NCBI GenBank assembly: GCA_963601185.1
Contig: CAVCEE010000012.1
Coordinates: forward strand, 14,664 to 78,663
Source of the DNA: Limisoma sp963601185
Lineage (GTDB): Bacteria > Bacteroidota > Bacteroidia > Bacteroidales > Muribaculaceae
Reading direction: 5' to 3'
Length of the DNA stretch: 64,000 nt
In this document: positions 24,694 to 33,930 of the stretch, piece after piece
How the letters are laid out: every line of letters begins with the position of its first letter
How positions within the stretch are numbered: the first letter of the stretch is position 1
The notes under the pieces: generated by a model
What the model saw: the letters and a program-made list of their open reading frames with translations, nothing else
What the model was told of the DNA's origin: nothing
Database searches by the model: none
Translations under genes and position numbers: made by a program

Positions 24694-25041
24694 ATGCAGA
24701 TTGAAGTACTGAAGTCGAAGATTCACCGCGCTACGGTGACAAGTGCCGACTTGAACTACATCGGCAGCATCACCATCGACGAGGATTTGATGGATGCCGC
24801 CGGTATCATTGCCAACGAAAGGGTTTACATTGTTGACAACAACAATGGCGAACGCATCGACACCTATGCCATCCCCGGTGAGCGCGGCTCAGGCGCCATT
24901 TGCCTCAATGGGGCTGCTGCACGCAGGGTCTATGTCGGCGATGTGGTGATTATTATGGCCTATGCCCACATGGATGCGGAGGAAGCGAAGACTTTCAAGC
25001 CGAAGGTGGTTTTCCCTCAGCCATTGACCAATAAACTGTAA
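24694..25041 (+). CDS. panD: Aspartate 1-decarboxylase
   Basis: The 115-residue pro-enzyme has the self-cleavage site Gly24-Ser25 in NYIGSITID, which generates the pyruvoyl cofactor on the alpha chain. Tyr22 and later GERGSGAICLNGAAARRV match the PanD active site. It makes beta-alanine from aspartate for PanC, encoded 20 bases upstream. ffh starts 27 bases downstream and may be co-transcribed. Confidence 0.97.
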   Translation: MQIEVLKSKIHRATVTSADLNYIGSITIDEDLMDAAGIIANERVYIVDNNNGERIDTYAIPGERGSGAICLNGAAARRVYVGDVVIIMAYAHMDAEEAKTFKPKVVFPQPLTNKL

Positions 25042-25068
25042 TATAAACGAATAAGATAAGTACTATAT

Positions 25069-26394
25069 ATGTTTGAAAATTTAAGCGAAAGACTGGAACG
25101 GTCGTTTAAACTGCTGAAAGGCCAAGGTAAGATCACGGAAATCAACGTGGCGGAAACGCTGAAGGACGTGCGCCGTGCTTTGCTCGATGCCGATGTCAAC
25201 TATAGCGTGGCAAAGCAGTTCACCGATACAGTCAAGGCGAAGGCTCTCGGTCAGAACGTGATAACGGCTGTCAAGCCGAGCGAGTTGATGGTGAAGATTG
25301 TCCACGACGAACTTGCGCTTTTGATGGGCGGTATGGCTGCCGACGTCAATCTGTCGGGCAATCCTACAGTGATTTTGATGTCGGGTCTGCAAGGTTCTGG
25401 TAAGACTACCTTCTCCGGCAAACTTGCGAAGAAATACAAGAGCGAAAAGGGCAAGCGTCCGTTGCTCGTGGCCTGCGACGTTTACCGTCCTGCCGCAATC
25501 GAGCAGTTGAAGGTGCTCGGCGAGCAGATAAATGTGCCTGTCTACACTGAGCCCGATTCGAAAAATCCTGTCGAAATCGCTCAAAACGCCATCAAGCACG
25601 CCAAGGCAAGCAACCTTGACCTTGTGATTGTCGATACTGCCGGACGTCTGGCTGTCGACGAGCAGATGATGGATGAGATTGAGGCTGTCAAGAAAGCCAT
25701 CAAGCCGCAGGAAACTCTCTTTGTTGTTGACTCGATGACTGGTCAGGATGCAGTTAACACCGCCAAGGAGTTCAACCAGCGTCTGGATTTCGACGGCGTA
25801 GTCCTCACCAAACTCGACGGTGACACCCGTGGCGGTGCTGCCCTTTCAATCCGCACTGTCGTTGACAAGCCTATCAAGTTTGTCGGTACAGGCGAGAAAC
25901 TTGAGGCTATCGACGTGTTCCATCCGGCTCGTATGGCTGACCGTATCCTCGGTATGGGTGACATCGTGTCTCTCGTTGAACGTGCTCAGCAGCAGTACGA
26001 CGAGGAGGAAGCGCGCCGCTTGCAGAAGAAGATTGCCAAGAACCAGTTTGACTTCAACGACTTTATGGCTCAGATTGCCCAAATCAAGAAGATGGGTAAC
26101 CTGAAGGATTTGGCATCGATGATTCCTGGAGTCGGTAAGGCCATCAAGGATATCGACATCGACGACAATGCATTCAAGGGTATCGAGGCTATAATCCAGT
26201 CTATGACTCCCTACGAGCGCCGCAATCCTGAAATCATCAACGGTAGCCGCCGTCAGCGCATCGCCGCAGGTAGCGGTACGACGCTGCAGGAGGTTAACCG
26301 CTTGCTCAAGCAGTTTGAAAGCACTCGCAAGATGATGAAGATGGCAACTTCGATGAAGTCGCTCAATATGATGCGCAAGATGCGCCGTCATTAG
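25069..26394 (+). CDS. ffh: Signal recognition particle protein Ffh
   Basis: The 441-residue SRP54 GTPase has an N-domain (1-85), a G-domain with P-loop GLQGSGKTTFSGKLA near residue 105, DTAGRLAVDEQMM near 188 and TKLDGDTRGGAAL near 246, and a Met-rich M-domain from about 300 to the end (KMMKMATSMKSLNMMRKMRRH) that binds SRP RNA and signal sequences. Together with FtsY it targets nascent membrane proteins. It follows panC-panD closely, a neighbour set also seen in other Bacteroidetes. Confidence 0.97.
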   Translation: MFENLSERLERSFKLLKGQGKITEINVAETLKDVRRALLDADVNYSVAKQFTDTVKAKALGQNVITAVKPSELMVKIVHDELALLMGGMAADVNLSGNPTVILMSGLQGSGKTTFSGKLAKKYKSEKGKRPLLVACDVYRPAAIEQLKVLGEQINVPVYTEPDSKNPVEIAQNAIKHAKASNLDLVIVDTAGRLAVDEQMMDEIEAVKKAIKPQETLFVVDSMTGQDAVNTAKEFNQRLDFDGVVLTKLDGDTRGGAALSIRTVVDKPIKFVGTGEKLEAIDVFHPARMADRILGMGDIVSLVERAQQQYDEEEARRLQKKIAKNQFDFNDFMAQIAQIKKMGNLKDLASMIPGVGKAIKDIDIDDNAFKGIEAIIQSMTPYERRNPEIINGSRRQRIAAGSGTTLQEVNRLLKQFESTRKMMKMATSMKSLNMMRKMRRH

Positions 26395-26423
26395 TAGACA
26401 AACATAACAAACATACAAGCGCA

Positions 26424-27809
26424 ATGGCACGAGTCAGTATATCTCTTAGAAAACTGATGGCGGCGATTGCGCTTCTTTTTGTGTCGTGCTTGAATCTGTC
26501 GGCGGCAGAAACCGTGTTTGTCGACTCGATTTCCGTGTCGAAAGTCTATCCCGGCACGAAGCACACCTATTCCGTTTGCCTTTCCAGTCAAACGTCTGGA
26601 GAGGTGGGGTTGATGCTTTGCTTCGACGGCGATGTGTTTGCCGCACGGTCGGTGGTCGATAGCCTTGTGGAGAACCTCAGGATGCCGCCGGTGGCAATGG
26701 TGTTTCTCAATCCCGGGGTGGTGGCTGACGACAGCGGAAGGGTGTTGCGCTATAACCGTAGCAATGAGTTTGACGCAATAGACGGCAGAATGGCTGAATT
26801 TATTGAGACGGAACTCCTCCCGAAGGTTACGGAGAGGCTTGCCCGAGATGGCATCGCAATTTCTGCATCGCCAGATATGCACGCGGTGATGGGTGCAAGC
26901 AGCGGCGGAATTGCTGCATTCACTTTGGCGTGGCAGCGACCCGACCTTTTCCGTAGGGTGTACTGCAGCGTAGGCACATTCGTGGCAATGCGCGGCGGCG
27001 ACGGCTATCCGGCATTGGTGCGCAAGACCGAGCCTCGCCCGTTGCGGATATTTCTCCACGACGGTAGCAAGGATGCTTGGAATCCGTTGTTCGGACATTG
27101 GTTTGAGTACAATCAGTTGATGCTGTCGGCGCTCGAATTTGCCGGCTATCAGGTGGCGCACAAGTGGGACGATGGCGGCCATTCCATCATTGGTGGCATC
27201 CGTGAATTCCCAGAGGCTATGTCGTGGCTGTGGAGCGATTGGCAGACACCATTGAAGGCTGGTTCGTCGGGCAACGATATGCTCCAGTCGCTGCTTGTCG
27301 ATGGCGAGGAGTGGACGGTGGCGACCGAAAAGGTAGAATTCCCTGAACACAATATACTGAAAGCATACGCTGGCAGGACGTACCGAGTAGCGAAGAACTG
27401 CTCGTTGGCGATAAGTCCCGACAACAAGACCGTAGTAGAGTCCGAGCCAGGCTCTGACTGGCTTGTGGCAAGCATTGTGGACGGGCGCGGTTCGCTCACT
27501 TGCCGTCAGCGGTTTTATTGGCTGCACAACGTGGCGCACACCGCCGATACGACAGTGCGGCAAATGGCATTCGATGCCGGCGGCAATTTGTTTGTCGCAA
27601 CTAATATGGGGGTGCAGGTCTGCGACCAAAACGGCAGGGTGCGCGCCATTTTACCGATGCCTAAGGGCAGGGCGGCGGAGCGACTGATGCTTAAAGCAGA
27701 CTGCCTGTATGTGGAGAGCGGAGGCGTGGTCTATATGCGCCGTCTGCGCACTACTGGCTATCTTCCGTCGATGCCTCCTTTCGTCCCCAAATCGCAGGGA
27801 CAGGGATAA
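26424..27809 (+). CDS. Exported esterase (enterochelin esterase-like) with SMP-30-like C-terminal segment
   Basis: The 461-residue protein has a signal peptide (RKLMAAIALLFVSCLNLSAA). Residues about 25-275 form an alpha/beta hydrolase of the Esterase_D/Fes type: LMLCFDGDVF, the nucleophile elbow GASSGG with Ser159, and DDGGHS with His253. Residues about 280-461 add an unrelated segment whose NLFVATNMGVQVCDQNGRVRAI motif is typical of SMP-30/gluconolactonase propellers, though only a few blades could fit. Such fusions occur in Bacteroidetes enzymes acting on carbohydrate esters. Periplasmic deacylation of a sugar or siderophore ester is possible; the substrate is unknown. Confidence 0.8.
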   Translation: MARVSISLRKLMAAIALLFVSCLNLSAAETVFVDSISVSKVYPGTKHTYSVCLSSQTSGEVGLMLCFDGDVFAARSVVDSLVENLRMPPVAMVFLNPGVVADDSGRVLRYNRSNEFDAIDGRMAEFIETELLPKVTERLARDGIAISASPDMHAVMGASSGGIAAFTLAWQRPDLFRRVYCSVGTFVAMRGGDGYPALVRKTEPRPLRIFLHDGSKDAWNPLFGHWFEYNQLMLSALEFAGYQVAHKWDDGGHSIIGGIREFPEAMSWLWSDWQTPLKAGSSGNDMLQSLLVDGEEWTVATEKVEFPEHNILKAYAGRTYRVAKNCSLAISPDNKTVVESEPGSDWLVASIVDGRGSLTCRQRFYWLHNVAHTADTTVRQMAFDAGGNLFVATNMGVQVCDQNGRVRAILPMPKGRAAERLMLKADCLYVESGGVVYMRRLRTTGYLPSMPPFVPKSQGQG

Positions 27810-27978
27810 TCTGAATTTCTGAGAACTTCTTTTGACCCTGATTCGAAAAATTTTTCGGGTGGAGCATTGTGCCGTAACCAACACTGGGATAAAGTATTTG
27901 CTACCGGATTAGCCGAAGTTGTACCTATTTGCTTTGAAAAAACGTGAAAGTTTTGCTAATTGTTTGAAATAATCTTTA

Positions 27979-27986
27979 TATCTTTG
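27979..27986 (+). promoter_or_regulatory. Putative -7 box of amt
   Basis: TATCTTTG fits TAnnTTTG and lies 47 bases before the amt ATG. A -33 TTTG at the ideal distance is not seen. Confidence 0.5.
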
Positions 27987-28033
27987 CAAAAAGATTTATA
28001 AAAGGTTTGTTTAATAGCAAAAGGAAACAGTTT

Positions 28034-29407
28034 ATGAAAAAACGTTGGTATTTGTTTATGGCAGTGGTTTTGCTTGTCGGTCTGTTGGGAGTTGTCCTCC
28101 CGGAAGGCACTGGGGAATGGGCTTTGCCTGCAAGCGTAAATACTGCTGATGTTGCGTGGATGATAACCGCAACAATCTTCGTGTTGATGATGACTCCGGG
28201 TTTGTCATTCTTCTACGGCGGTATGGTTGGAAAGAAAAATGTGATTTCGACCATTTTGCAAAGTTTCATCGCTATGGGTGTGATAAGTGTATTGTGGGTC
28301 GTTGTCGGATTCAGTCTCGCATTCGGTGATGATTTGGGCGGCGTACTCGGTAATCCTGCCACGTTCTTTATGTTTAAGGGAGTAGGCGCAAATGTAGATG
28401 CCTATTTGGCACCGACAATACCGTTGGCGTTGTATGCGCTCTTCCAAATGAAGTTCGCCATCATCACTCCGTCATTGATTACAGGTTCTTTTGCAGAGCG
28501 TATGCGTTTCTCTGCATATATAGTGTTCATTGTGCTGTTCTGCCTGTTGGTTTATTGTCCGTTGGCTCACTGCACATGGCATCCCGACGGATTGTTCCGT
28601 CAGATGGGCGTTGTTGACTTTGCCGGTGGTATCGTGGTTCACGCATCTTCGGGTGTCGCAGCGTTGGCTGGCGCAATCTATCTCGGTCGCCGTTCAAAGG
28701 TAAACCGTAGCGAGTCGCCTGCCAATATTCCATTCGTAATCCTCGGCGCTGCAATGTTGTGGCTCGGTTGGTTCGGTTTCAACGCCGGTTCTTCGCTTGC
28801 TGCCGACGCGATTGCAGTGAAGGCATTCCTTAACACCAATACTGCTTGTGCGGTTGCTATGTTGGCGTGGCTGTTCTTCGACCGTCTGCAAGGTCGTAAG
28901 CCTTCGGGTATGGGCGCTGCCGTTGGAGCGGTTGTCGGACTTGTGGCAATCACGCCTTGCGCCGGTTATGTGACGGTAGGACAGAGCCTGTTTATCTCAA
29001 TCATCACAACGATTGTCTGCAACATTGCCGTACACTGGAAAAACAAGACACATATCGACGACGCTCTCGACGTGTTCCCTACCCACGGTGTGGGCGGTAT
29101 CGTCGGCACAATCTTTACCGGCGTGTTTGTCGGCGGATTGGTCGTAGGCAACTGGCAAGTGTTTGGAGCACACGTGCTCGCAGTTGTGGCAGTGTTTGTC
29201 TACTCGTTTGTGGTGAGCCTCGCGCTCTATTGGATTACCGACAAACTTATGACCCTGCGCGTATCGGTACGCAGCGAGAAAGTTGGTCTTGACATCAGTC
29301 AGCACGACGAGCAGTACAACTTCGCTGACAACGATGTGCTTGAGGTTGAAGAGGAACTGTCGGAAATCCGCAAACGCCTTGACGAGATAAGCAGTGACAA
29401 AAAATAG
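28034..29407 (+). CDS. amt: Ammonium transporter (Amt/Rh family)
   Basis: I choose the ATG at 28034 (457 residues) over an in-frame TTG 27 bases upstream. After an N-terminal helix, the Amt fold is clear: VLMMTPGLSFFYGGMVGKKNV, the twin-His region DFAGGIVVHASSGVAALAGAIYLG, and THGVGGIVGTIFTGVF, with eleven to twelve hydrophobic segments. It conducts ammonium into the cell as a trimer. The C-terminal cytoplasmic tail has a coiled stretch (DVLEVEEELSEIRKRLDEI). No glnK/PII gene lies next to it. A palindromic terminator follows 22 bases later. Confidence 0.95.
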   Translation: MKKRWYLFMAVVLLVGLLGVVLPEGTGEWALPASVNTADVAWMITATIFVLMMTPGLSFFYGGMVGKKNVISTILQSFIAMGVISVLWVVVGFSLAFGDDLGGVLGNPATFFMFKGVGANVDAYLAPTIPLALYALFQMKFAIITPSLITGSFAERMRFSAYIVFIVLFCLLVYCPLAHCTWHPDGLFRQMGVVDFAGGIVVHASSGVAALAGAIYLGRRSKVNRSESPANIPFVILGAAMLWLGWFGFNAGSSLAADAIAVKAFLNTNTACAVAMLAWLFFDRLQGRKPSGMGAAVGAVVGLVAITPCAGYVTVGQSLFISIITTIVCNIAVHWKNKTHIDDALDVFPTHGVGGIVGTIFTGVFVGGLVVGNWQVFGAHVLAVVAVFVYSFVVSLALYWITDKLMTLRVSVRSEKVGLDISQHDEQYNFADNDVLEVEEELSEIRKRLDEISSDKK

Positions 29408-29428
29408 AAAATGGGTTTTTACAATAGT

Positions 29429-29474
29429 AGCGCATGCGCTTGGGCAGAGAGCTGCCGGCGCATGCGCTTTTTTT
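29429..29474 (+). terminator. Terminator of amt
   Basis: AGCGCATGCGC (29429-29439) pairs with GCGCATGCGCT (29458-29468), ending in a T-run. Both arms contain the self-palindrome GCGCATGCGC. Confidence 0.88.
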
Positions 29475-29488
29475 ATTTGCTGGAGACC

Positions 29489-29803
29489 TTATTTGCGGTA
29501 TTTGCGCTTGGGGTTCTTCGGAAACCAGCCTTTTTCCACGCGTTTGCGCTGCTCGAATATCTCGCCGATGCCCCAGAACGACGAGAAGCCAGTTACTCCG
29601 AGGATTACTGACCAGAACAGGTCGTCGACCCACCAGGCGAAGAATGCACAGACAATGCCCACCAGCAGAAACAGCCACCAGATGCGCACGCCGAAATAGT
29701 ATTCGCCTTTGATTACCAGCGGATGGAACGTGCCGATTACCAGAAATGTGCAAAGCCCGATTACGAGACCGGCAAGGTTGTATTGTTGGAGAAATTCTGT
29801 CAT
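29489..29803 (-). CDS. DUF4491 membrane protein
   Basis: The 104-residue protein has three hydrophobic helices (about 8-26, 38-58 and 64-82) and a basic tail ending in KNPKRKYRK. The motif FHPLVIKGEYYFGVRIWWLF matches the DUF4491 family of Bacteroidetes. Function unknown. Its ATG overlaps the stop of the upstream glycosyltransferase gene by four bases (ATGA), so it is the last gene of the pheS-to-DUF4491 run and translationally coupled. Confidence 0.83.
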   Translation of the reverse strand: MTEFLQQYNLAGLVIGLCTFLVIGTFHPLVIKGEYYFGVRIWWLFLLVGIVCAFFAWWVDDLFWSVILGVTGFSSFWGIGEIFEQRKRVEKGWFPKNPKRKYRK

Positions 29804-31134
29804 ATCAGTGTGATGAATGGATTGACGTATGCTTTATAGAGTATCTGCGCGAGAAGATACAGGATTACAATGTTGTAGATGTAGCGGTTGTTGAACCGGA
29901 TGGTGCGTTGGTTGCGCGAGAGCGAATAGAGGCTTATCGCCAATGCCATAAGCAGAAGTACTGCGCCTATGTGCCAGCCTCCTGCTGGAGCAAACGAGTA
30001 GCAGCCGAGTCTAATGTTGCAGCCAAACTGTGCGGTGATATATGCCACGGCAAACAAGCCGATGAGCAATGCGAAGATGATGCCCGAAATGCGCCACGTC
30101 ACGGAATGGTTGTGGGTTTGCGACAGCAGAAAATGTGCAATAAGCGGCACGTTGAGGTAGGTGGTCACAAGCATCATAATTATCGACATGCCGTTGAGGG
30201 CAGTGATCATCGGGAGGGTCAGCACGAACACCACTACGCCGAACTGCTTCAGCAGACTCATAGCGAGGAAGCGGTTCTTGAGCCATCGTGGGTTGATGAA
30301 CATCCACCCGAGAGCCACGATGATAGGAATTGACCACGGGAAGATTGACAACACGAGTTGTAGTGTGAGGATGTTGAGCCGAGAGTATTCCGCTATCGGT
30401 TCGGTGAGGTTGGCAATGCCGATTATTTGTTGTGCGGTGGCGGTGCTATTGGAGATGAATGCCGCCAGCAGGTATGCCAAAACTGCAGAAGCAACCATCA
30501 GTGCAATCAACTTGAAGAACGACGCCCAGCGGCGGTTGCTTTGGATGCAAAGGAAGATGATGCCTGTCGAGGCGGTGGCTATCGGTGCAAGGATGCCGAA
30601 GAAGAATGTGGCGCAAACGGTTGCCGCCACCAAAATTGCTGATTTCTGTCGTGACGGCGCTTTGATCCAGTGGTAGAGCGTAGACAGCGATGCAATTAGG
30701 AAAAGGGCTGTGAGCGACAGTGAGGATGCGTGGTAGGCGAGGGCACTTACCGAATATGATGACACGAAAATCAGCGATGCAAGGAAGGCGGTGTCCTTTC
30801 GCTCGTCCTGTCCGCGGAAGCGGAAGATGCCTGTGGCAAGCATCCAGATTATGGCGGCAGAGGGGAGGCGCACGGCAAGGGTGTCGCCAAGGGCAAACAC
30901 GTTGATGTTGACCGACACCAGATAGGCATAGGCACTCGATGCGAAGTTGCTTGCATTGGCAGTCGTGAAAATGCTACCGATGCCGCTTTGCGACATCTCG
31001 CGTGCTGCATCGAGAATTTCGGACTCGTCGGGGCTCAACCCTACCGCACACAGCGGCGTGAACACCACTATGGCTATCGATGCCATCAGTAGTGCCATCA
31101 GCGAATATTCCGGGTTGACCTTATGCATCTGCAT
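29800..31134 (-). CDS. GT39-like membrane glycosyltransferase
   Basis: I choose the ATG at 31134, which overlaps the gtrA stop by one base (TAATG) and gives 444 residues; the longer frame would run deep into gtrA. Eleven or so transmembrane helices are predicted by eye. An Asp-Glu pair in the first periplasmic loop (GLSPDESEILDAAREM) resembles the catalytic acidic motif of GT-C/GT39 (ArnT, PMT-like) enzymes that use polyprenyl-phosphate sugars. With GtrA next door it may glycosylate an envelope polymer or lipid. The acceptor is unknown. Confidence 0.72.
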   Translation of the reverse strand: MQMHKVNPEYSLMALLMASIAIVVFTPLCAVGLSPDESEILDAAREMSQSGIGSIFTTANASNFASSAYAYLVSVNINVFALGDTLAVRLPSAAIIWMLATGIFRFRGQDERKDTAFLASLIFVSSYSVSALAYHASSLSLTALFLIASLSTLYHWIKAPSRQKSAILVAATVCATFFFGILAPIATASTGIIFLCIQSNRRWASFFKLIALMVASAVLAYLLAAFISNSTATAQQIIGIANLTEPIAEYSRLNILTLQLVLSIFPWSIPIIVALGWMFINPRWLKNRFLAMSLLKQFGVVVFVLTLPMITALNGMSIIMMLVTTYLNVPLIAHFLLSQTHNHSVTWRISGIIFALLIGLFAVAYITAQFGCNIRLGCYSFAPAGGWHIGAVLLLMALAISLYSLSRNQRTIRFNNRYIYNIVILYLLAQILYKAYVNPFITLI

Positions 31135-31562
31135 TACTTGAAAGTTACAAAGCGGTTGTAGACGTAGTTGGCAAGCGTATAGACCACCATACTCAGACAC
31201 ATAATTATGTTTTCGCCGGTGTTCTTCATCGGCAGCCACGACAATTCAATGTCGTGCAGCGGAGTGGACAGCAGCCACTGGCTCGCTCCCATCTGCAATC
31301 CGTAGCAGATTAGGAAGCCGAGCAAAAACAGTCCAGCCTCGCGCCAGAGGTTGCCGCCGGAGCGGAACACCCATGTGCGGTTCCACACGAAACTGTTGAT
31401 GAGGCCGAGTACATAGCCGATGGTGTTGGCAATGGCGTAGCCCAGTCCCATCCAAGTGTTGATGATGTAGAACACGATGAGCGTGATCAGTGTGTTGCTA
31501 ACGCCTATGATGCCGTATTTCAGTAGTTGTATGAAAGTACGTTTTGCTTCGTTTTCACTCAT
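31134..31562 (-). CDS. GtrA-family membrane protein
   Basis: The 142-residue protein has four transmembrane helices and the GtrA motifs: LLKYGIIGVSNTLITLIVFYI, GYVLGLINSFVWNRTWVF and a closing LANYVYNRFVTFK. GtrA-type proteins are thought to move undecaprenyl-phosphate sugars across the membrane for glycosyltransferases. The downstream GT39-like gene starts within its stop codon, which supports a flippase-transferase pair. No gtrB (polyprenyl-phosphate sugar synthase) is in the window. Confidence 0.9.
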   Translation of the reverse strand: MSENEAKRTFIQLLKYGIIGVSNTLITLIVFYIINTWMGLGYAIANTIGYVLGLINSFVWNRTWVFRSGGNLWREAGLFLLGFLICYGLQMGASQWLLSTPLHDIELSWLPMKNTGENIIMCLSMVVYTLANYVYNRFVTFK

Positions 31563-31577
31563 TGACAGTGTAAGTTT

Positions 31578-32192
31578 TTATTTGTTTTCAATAACAGGAA
31601 TGTGCCAGTTGTATTTTGCTGCCAGCAGACGGATGCCGACCACCGTCAGCGCACATGCAACCTGCTGCACCTGCGGCGTTGCGCCGAGAAGCATGGCAAA
31701 CCAATAGACCAGTCCGCCGGCGATGCACGCCGTGCCGTAGACATCCTTGCGGAAAATCAGCGGCACCTCGTTGATGAGGATGTCGCGGAGCACTCCGCCG
31801 AAAGCACCCGTCAGTGTGCCCATGATTATCGCCACCCACACTGGGTAGCCGAACATCAGCGATTTCTGCATACCTATGACCACAAACAGCGCCAGGCCGA
31901 TGGTGTCGAAGATGAAGAATGTGCTGTTGAGACGCACCAGTTGGCGGCGGAAGATGATTACAAACAGCAACGAAAGTCCGGTTACACCCATATACCAGCC
32001 GTTGAGCATCCAGAAGGGGGTGGTGCCGAGCAGGGTGTCGCGCAGTGTTCCGCCGCCGATGGCTGTGACGAGCCCCACGACATAGGCGCCGAACCAGTCG
32101 AACTTCTTAGCGGCGGCAAGCCGGATGCCGCTGATGGCGAAGGCTATTGTGCCGGCTATCTCTACGAGCAGCAGAAACAGAGATGTTTGCAT
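31578..32192 (-). CDS. TRIC-type (UPF0126) cation channel family protein
   Basis: The ATG at 32192 overlaps the nth stop by one base (TAATG) and gives 204 residues; a longer frame exists but has no hydrophobic start. Two tandem three-helix repeats carry the family glycines: VGLVTAIGGGTLRDTLLG and GTLTGAFGGVLRDILINE. Bacterial homologues of trimeric intracellular cation channels let monovalent cations pass. Its physiological role here is not shown by context, being placed between nth and gtrA. Confidence 0.9.
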   Translation of the reverse strand: MQTSLFLLLVEIAGTIAFAISGIRLAAAKKFDWFGAYVVGLVTAIGGGTLRDTLLGTTPFWMLNGWYMGVTGLSLLFVIIFRRQLVRLNSTFFIFDTIGLALFVVIGMQKSLMFGYPVWVAIIMGTLTGAFGGVLRDILINEVPLIFRKDVYGTACIAGGLVYWFAMLLGATPQVQQVACALTVVGIRLLAAKYNWHIPVIENK

Positions 32193-32842
32193 TAAAGGGA
32201 TTTGTTTAGTTTGGATTCGTGATATTTGCAGAACGAGGCAATGCCGCATTCGTTGCACTTGGGGGTGCGTGCCGTACACACATAGCGTCCGTGGAGGATG
32301 AGCCAATGGTGTGCCACCGGGAGCAGATGCCCGGGGATGTGAGCCACGAGGGTTTTCTCCGTTTCGAGTGGCGTCTTGGAATTGTTGGTGAGTCCGATGC
32401 GGTTCGACACGCGGAACACATGGGTGTCGACTGCCATTGCAGCCTTACCGTACACCACCGACAGCATCACGTTTGCCGTCTTGCGCCCCACGCCGGGAAT
32501 CTTCAGCAGAGCATCGAAATCGGCTGGCACTTCGCTGCCGTATTTCTCCACAAGCATCTTCGCTGCGCCGATGAGCGACCGGGTTTTGTTGTTGGGAAAC
32601 GTAACACTCTTGATGTATTCAAACACCGCCTCCGGCTGTGCCACTGCGAGAGCCTCCGGAGTGGGGTAGTCGCGGAAAAGGGCTGGTGTGACGATGTTAA
32701 CCCTCTTGTCGGTGCATTGGGCGGAAAGTATGACCGCTACAAGCAACTGAAACGGAGATTCGTAATGAAGCTCCGTTTCGGCATTGGGCATATTGCGGCT
32801 GAACCAATCAATAATGCCGGCATATCTTTCCTGTTGTCTCAT
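32192..32842 (-). CDS. nth: Endonuclease III
   Basis: The 216-residue protein has the helix-hairpin-helix LLKIPGVGRKTAN with catalytic Lys121 and the catalytic Asp139 in AVDTHVFRVSNRIG. Four cysteines with spacing C-x6-C-x2-C-x5-C (CTARTPKCNECGIASFC) bind the 4Fe-4S cluster. It removes oxidised pyrimidines and cuts abasic sites in base excision repair. It starts nine bases after pheS and overlaps the start of the TRIC-type gene. Confidence 0.97.
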   Translation of the reverse strand: MRQQERYAGIIDWFSRNMPNAETELHYESPFQLLVAVILSAQCTDKRVNIVTPALFRDYPTPEALAVAQPEAVFEYIKSVTFPNNKTRSLIGAAKMLVEKYGSEVPADFDALLKIPGVGRKTANVMLSVVYGKAAMAVDTHVFRVSNRIGLTNNSKTPLETEKTLVAHIPGHLLPVAHHWLILHGRYVCTARTPKCNECGIASFCKYHESKLNKSL

Positions 32843-32851
32843 CGACGGTGG

Positions 32852-33871
32852 TTAGTGTACAGACTCGAACTCGTCGAGGAAGCGCACGTCGTTTTCGGAG
32901 AACATGCGGAGGTCCTTGACGCGGTATTTCAAGTTGGTGATTCGCTCTACGCCAAGGCCGAGCGCGAATCCTGAATATTCTTTGCTGTCGATGCCGCACG
33001 ATTCGAGCACGTTAGGGTCGACCATGCCGCAACCGAGGATTTCCACCCAACCGGTGTGCTTGCAGAATCCGCAGCCCTTGCCGCCGCAGAGGTGGCAGGA
33101 GATGTCCATTTCAGCCGATGGTTCGGTGAAAGGGAAATAGGACGGACGCAGACGGATGCGTGTCTCCGATCCGAAGAGTTCGCGTGCAAGGTAGAGCAGC
33201 GTTTGCTTCAGGTCGGCAAACGACACGTTCTTGTCGATATAGAGAGCCTCAATCTGGTGGAAGAAGCAGTGTGCGCGAGCAGAGATTGCCTCGTTGCGGT
33301 ACACGCGTCCTGGACAGATGATGCGGATAGGCGGCTTTTGTGTGGTCATTACGCGTGTCTGCACCGATGATGTGTGGGTGCGGAGCAACACGTCGGGCGA
33401 GCGCTGGATGAAGAATGTGTCCTGCATGTCGCGCGCTGGATGGTCATCGGCAAAGTTGAGCGCAGAGAACACGTGCCAGTCGTCTTCAACCTCTGGACCG
33501 TCGGCTACGGTGAAGCCAAGGCGAGAGAAGATTGAGATAATCTCGTCGCGAACCAGCGAAATCGGGTGACGTGTGCCGAGTGGAGCGGTTGCTGCCGGGC
33601 GTGTCAAGTCGATGGCTGCATCGGCATCATCGTGCGACTCGATGCTTTCGCGCAGAGCATTGATTTTTTCTGTGGCGAGTTCTTTCAATTGGTTGAGTTT
33701 CTGTCCAATCTCCTTTTTTTGCTCGTTAGGCACGTTGCGGAAATCGTTGAAAAGAGCGGAAATCTCACCTTTCTTACTCAAATATTTGATGCGCAGAGCC
33801 TCGACCTCTTCTTTCTTTGTTGCGGCCAACGCTTCGACTGCGTTTTTCAGACTTTCAATTTTTTCTAACAT
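32852..33871 (-). CDS. pheS: Phenylalanyl-tRNA synthetase alpha subunit
   Basis: The 339-residue subunit has an N-terminal coiled coil (1-85), then the class II core: GTRHPISLVRDEI near residue 97, motif 2 with VYRNEAISARAHCFFHQIEAL, and motif 3 GFALGLGVERI near 310. It pairs with PheT to charge tRNA-Phe. pheT is not adjacent, which is common in Bacteroidetes. It heads the minus-strand run pheS-nth-TRIC-gtrA-GT-DUF4491 and is divergent from tilS, with overlapping promoters. Confidence 0.96.
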   Translation of the reverse strand: MLEKIESLKNAVEALAATKKEEVEALRIKYLSKKGEISALFNDFRNVPNEQKKEIGQKLNQLKELATEKINALRESIESHDDADAAIDLTRPAATAPLGTRHPISLVRDEIISIFSRLGFTVADGPEVEDDWHVFSALNFADDHPARDMQDTFFIQRSPDVLLRTHTSSVQTRVMTTQKPPIRIICPGRVYRNEAISARAHCFFHQIEALYIDKNVSFADLKQTLLYLARELFGSETRIRLRPSYFPFTEPSAEMDISCHLCGGKGCGFCKHTGWVEILGCGMVDPNVLESCGIDSKEYSGFALGLGVERITNLKYRVKDLRMFSENDVRFLDEFESVH

Positions 33872-33899
33872 TTCAGTACTGCTTATTCTAAAGATAGCG

Positions 33900-33930
33900 C
33901 AAAGTTAAGAAATTGTTTTGATTATCTAAA
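33900..33930 (-). promoter_or_regulatory. Putative promoter of pheS
   Basis: On the minus strand TAACTTTG (33900-33907) is a good -7 box; TTTA (33927-33930), 19 bp upstream, is a weak -33 box. It overlaps the tilS promoter on the other strand. Confidence 0.55.
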
